Shown here: piece after piece, positions 13,261-15,790 of the stretch | Layout of the letters: the number at the start of each line of letters is the position of its first letter | How positions within the stretch are numbered: the first letter of the stretch is position 1 | NCBI GenBank assembly: GCA_944326625.1 | Contig: CALVER010000015.1 | Location: 1-15,790 of the forward strand | Source: Candidatus Gastranaerophilales bacterium | Lineage (GTDB): Bacteria > Cyanobacteriota > Vampirovibrionia > Gastranaerophilales > Gastranaerophilaceae | Direction of reading: 5' to 3' | DNA length: 15,790 bases | Notes under the pieces: model-generated | What the model was told of the DNA's origin: nothing | Database searches by the model: none | The model's input: the letters and a program-made list of their open reading frames with translations, nothing else | Position numbers and translations under genes: made by a program

Positions 13261-13289
13261 TCATGAAAAATTCCGCCGCATAACCTCTG

Positions 13290-13318
13290 TTTACAACTCG
13301 TTTTGTTTGAAGTATGAT
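13290..13318 (+). promoter_or_regulatory. Sigma-70-type promoter of glyS
   Basis: TTTACA (13290-13295) is followed after exactly 17 bp by TATGAT (13313-13318). The predicted start near 13325 gives a leader of about 30 nt holding the AAAGGA ribosome binding site. There is no room for a T-box leader, so tRNA-sensing control of glyS is not indicated. Confidence 0.72.
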
Positions 13319-13354
13319 TTTGGAGAAAACAGGGGAATAAATAAAGGACACAAA

Positions 13355-15346
13355 ATGAGCAAATATTTATTGGAAATCGGAACGGAAGAATTACCCTACA
13401 GGTTTATACCCTCTGCAATTGAGCAGTTGAGGACGGGTTTTGAAAACTTTTTAAACACTAATAAAGTCGGGTTTGATAAAATTGACGTTTATGCAACCCC
13501 GCGTCGTCTGGCGGTTATCGTTGCAGGACTTGACGCGAAAAGTCCGGACGAAGAAAAAATTATTAAAGGCCCCATTAAAAAAGTCGCTTACGACGAAAAC
13601 AGCAATCTTACCCGCGCCGGTGAAGGTTTTTTGAATAAAAACGGGCTTAAACCCTCTGATATCTATATCGAAAACGATTACATCCACGCAAAAATTACTA
13701 TAAAAGGCAAATCCGTTGTTGAATTGCTGCAGGAAAATGTCCCGTCAATAGTGATGAAACTTCAAGGTTCGCATTTTATGCGCTGGGGTTATAACGATGA
13801 AAAATTTTCCCGCCCTATTCGCTGGATTGTGTCAGTTTTGGACAGGGACGAGGTTAAAATAAAAATTATCGACAAAGAATCGTCAATTTATTCGCGCGGC
13901 CACAGGTTTGCCCAGCAAAAAGTTATGATAGGGCATCCGGATGATTACGTGGAAACAATGCGCAATGCCTGCGTTATCGTTGACCAGAACGAAAGAAAAC
14001 AGCTTATTATTGAAAAAGCTAAAGCCGAAGCCGACAAACTCGGTGCATCCGTCAGATATTCCGATGACCTGCTGGATGAGGTTACGTATATTACCGAATA
14101 TCCCGTGGCAGTGGTCTGTGAGTTTGACCCGAAATATCTCGAAATCCCCGAAGAAGTTACGGTTACCGTTATGGCGGTTCATCAAAGATATTTCGCGCTC
14201 TACAAAAACGGCAAATTGATTAATAAATTTATTACCATGACAAACTACATCGGCGATGAATTCGCAAACATAAAAGCCGGTAACGTCCGCGTAATTAAGG
14301 CAAGACTTGATGATGCGGTATTTTTCTTTACTGAAGATACCAAAAAGCCTCTCGTTGATTACGTTGAGGACTTGAAAGGCGTAACGTTTCAAAAAGGTAT
14401 GGGTTCAGTTTATGACAAAACCCAAAGGATTATTGCGCTTTCAAAAGATATTGCATCAGACCTTGGCGAAACCTCTCCGACAATTGAGCGGACTGCACTT
14501 TTGTGCAAAGCTGATTTGACAACCAGCCTTGTGTTTGAGTTTACGGAACTTCAGGGCTTTATCGGCGCTGATTACGCAAGGGTTTCCAAAGAAGATGCGC
14601 GCGTTGCGGAAGGGATTAAGGAACACTACTTCCCGCTAAATGCCGAAAGCGAAACCGCAAAAGGCATTGAAGGTCAAATCGTGGGTATCGCGGATAAATT
14701 GGATACGATTTGCGCGGTGTTCGCCGACGGCAAAAAACCGACAGGCTCCTCCGATCCGTTAGGCGTAAGACGTGCGGCACTCGGCGTTATGAGAACGGTT
14801 CTTGATGCAGGTTTGAAGGTTAATATCGCAAAATATATAGATAAAGCCGTTAAATTGCTTCCCGTTCAAAAAGACTGCGCGGATGAGGTTAACGAATTCT
14901 TTGTGCAGCGTTTGATTATTATGCTTTCGGATAAATTCAAAAGAAATGTTCTGGAAGCCTGCGCTGCGTCCCGTAATCCGCTTCTGGATTTGAATGATTA
15001 TATTCAAAGAGTTAAAATAGTATCAGAGCTGAATTCACCCGAAATGCTCGAAAGCGCCAACAGGGTTATCAGAATTTTGAAAGAAGAAAACCCCGCGCCG
15101 GTTGATTCAAAATTGTTTAAAGAACAGGCGGAAGGCATGCTTTTTGAGGCGGTAAATTCGGTTAACGAAAACTTTAAATACGGGGCTTATCTTGACGCTT
15201 TGATTGCCATAAATCCCGTCGTGGAGAAGTTTTTCAATGATGTCCTTGTAAATGACCCTGTCGAAAATGTTAAGAAAAACAGACTCGCGCTTTTAACTTT
15301 ACTCAAACATAAGTACGAAGTTCTTGCGGATTTCAGCAAGCTGTAA
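13355..15346 (+). CDS. glyS: Glycyl-tRNA synthetase beta subunit
   Basis: The beta subunit of the bacterial alpha2beta2 GlyRS, which binds tRNA-Gly for charging by the alpha subunit. The 663-residue product (family about 690) is collinear with GlyS: LLEIGTEELPYRFIPSA at the start, YATPRRLAV, MAVHQRYFALY, GNVRVIKARLDDAVFFFTEDT, LQGFIGADYAR, EHYFPL, then the conserved SSDPLGVRRAALGVMR and a C-terminal anticodon-binding-like helical domain. The ATG at 13355 is chosen over an in-frame upstream TTG because it begins the family N-terminus and has AAAGGA at 13343-13348. glyQ is not adjacent, unlike in many bacteria. Confidence 0.95.
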   Translation: MSKYLLEIGTEELPYRFIPSAIEQLRTGFENFLNTNKVGFDKIDVYATPRRLAVIVAGLDAKSPDEEKIIKGPIKKVAYDENSNLTRAGEGFLNKNGLKPSDIYIENDYIHAKITIKGKSVVELLQENVPSIVMKLQGSHFMRWGYNDEKFSRPIRWIVSVLDRDEVKIKIIDKESSIYSRGHRFAQQKVMIGHPDDYVETMRNACVIVDQNERKQLIIEKAKAEADKLGASVRYSDDLLDEVTYITEYPVAVVCEFDPKYLEIPEEVTVTVMAVHQRYFALYKNGKLINKFITMTNYIGDEFANIKAGNVRVIKARLDDAVFFFTEDTKKPLVDYVEDLKGVTFQKGMGSVYDKTQRIIALSKDIASDLGETSPTIERTALLCKADLTTSLVFEFTELQGFIGADYARVSKEDARVAEGIKEHYFPLNAESETAKGIEGQIVGIADKLDTICAVFADGKKPTGSSDPLGVRRAALGVMRTVLDAGLKVNIAKYIDKAVKLLPVQKDCADEVNEFFVQRLIIMLSDKFKRNVLEACAASRNPLLDLNDYIQRVKIVSELNSPEMLESANRVIRILKEENPAPVDSKLFKEQAEGMLFEAVNSVNENFKYGAYLDALIAINPVVEKFFNDVLVNDPVENVKKNRLALLTLLKHKYEVLADFSKL

Positions 15347-15455
15347 GCCGTTTTTCGAAAAAAATATTAAATTTTGTAAACAATAGTGTAAAAACAGTAA
15401 ATAATTTTTTTCAGGATACTTTAAAATAGTACCTGAAGGAAAATTTGAGGTAGTG
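15347..15455. other. Gap between glyS and the last gene; no RNA or clear terminator seen
   Basis: This 109-bp AT-rich gap has a TTTTTCGAAAAA palindrome just after glyS (15351-15362), too AT-rich to count as a strong terminator. A TAAAAT (15422-15427) could be the -10 of the next gene, about 28 bp before its start, but no -35 box is seen at the right distance. Confidence 0.4.
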
Positions 15456-15761
15456 ATGTTTAACCGATTTCAAAATTTAAAAATAGTTAAAAAATTAAAA
15501 GAAGAAATCAGCCCGAAATTGCGGTGGCTGAGGTTCTCGAATAAAAATGCAGACAAAACCTCCTCTGATTATATTCAAATGGTAAGCGGGGTTGAGCTGC
15601 AGTCAATGTCTGACGCACAAAAGCTGGAAGCAATGGTCAGAGAACAGCTCAAGGCTGAATTTCCGAATATTGAGAGCATGAAGTCTTATGAGCTTCTGGT
15701 TGATGCGGTTATGCACAACATGATGAAAAAACAGCTTCAAGCAGAAGATAATCAACAGTAA
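15456..15761 (+). CDS. Small helical protein, function unknown
   Basis: A 101-residue protein that I do not recognise. It has a basic N-terminal third (RFQNLKIVKKLKEEISPKLRWLRF), a polar linker, then a mostly helical C-terminal part (about 50-95) rich in Met, Gln, Leu and charged residues (AQKLEAMVREQLKAEF, MHNMMKKQLQAE). No signal peptide, cysteine or transmembrane segment. The ATG at 15456 is preferred over the GTG one codon earlier because GAGG at 15447-15450 is 5 bp away. Base and codon use look like the neighbours. It is 109 bp after glyS on the same strand and could be co-transcribed by read-through. Confidence 0.7.
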   Translation: MFNRFQNLKIVKKLKEEISPKLRWLRFSNKNADKTSSDYIQMVSGVELQSMSDAQKLEAMVREQLKAEFPNIESMKSYELLVDAVMHNMMKKQLQAEDNQQ

Positions 15762-15790
15762 GCGATTATCATATTATAAAAACACACCCC

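Noticed and set aside
13290..13354. T-box or other riboswitch before glyS
   Set aside because: The promoter leaves a leader of only about 30 nt, too short for a T-box, and no terminator/antiterminator pair is seen.
13883..14392. 169-codon open frame antisense to glyS
   Set aside because: It lies wholly inside a clear glyS gene in the opposite strand and has no recognisable motif, so it is a shadow frame.
1..15790. Mobile element, prophage or defence island
   Set aside because: No transposase, integrase, phage structural, restriction or toxin-antitoxin gene is recognised; nearly all genes are housekeeping or membrane proteins with similar base composition. The tRNA at the window edge shows no att-like repeat within the window.

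Overview
The window is a compact stretch of a bacterial chromosome, moderately AT-rich, with short gaps and many stop/start overlaps. It holds one tRNA gene and 17 supported protein genes; no phage, transposase, CRISPR or rRNA is visible. The mixture of genes (CdaA-type diadenylate cyclase, FolE2-type GTP cyclohydrolase, a glyS not next to glyQ, NanE plus a ROK kinase, YitT) and the AT-rich gaps holding short palindromic repeats would fit an uncultured gut lineage such as the non-photosynthetic cyanobacterial relatives (Gastranaerophilales/Vampirovibrionia). That assignment is an inference from gene style only; other fermentative lineages are possible.

Left part (1-4219), all on the minus strand: a tRNA-Gly(CCC) gene; acetolactate synthase large subunit (ilvB); a two-gene unit of small exported coiled-coil proteins ending in a clear intrinsic terminator; then an overlapping three-gene unit running membrane protein, zinc-ribbon protein, RNase PH. 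Middle left (4220-6411): a divergent promoter region, a short PHP-domain phosphoesterase on the plus strand, and a convergent M16 zinc peptidase. The 187-bp gap between these two holds a large inverted repeat built from an 8-bp unit.

Middle (6475-12334): a tightly packed plus-strand run of seven genes: nanE, ROK kinase, a 72-residue unknown protein, a MenA-like UbiA prenyltransferase, lysA, cdaA and a YitT-family membrane protein. Five of the six junctions overlap or are separated by at most 3 bp; the only larger gap is 27 bp before lysA. The run links amino-sugar phosphate metabolism, membrane lipid/quinone prenylation, lysine/peptidoglycan precursor synthesis and c-di-AMP synthesis, so an envelope or wall-homeostasis theme is plausible but not proven.

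Right part (12335-15790): a second convergent gap packed with short repeats and hairpins, folE2 on the minus strand, then glyS and a small unknown gene on the plus strand.

The most interesting regulatory pattern is that ilvB, nanE and folE2 each lack a Shine-Dalgarno sequence and instead carry a -10-like hexamer 6-7 bp before the ATG, as expected for leaderless mRNAs, while most other genes here have good ribosome binding sites. I saw no single locus that is clearly a new defence, mobile or secretion system; the best candidates for unexplored biology are the paired exported coiled-coil proteins, the nanE-to-yitT gene run with its small unknown member, and the repeat elements in the convergent gaps.
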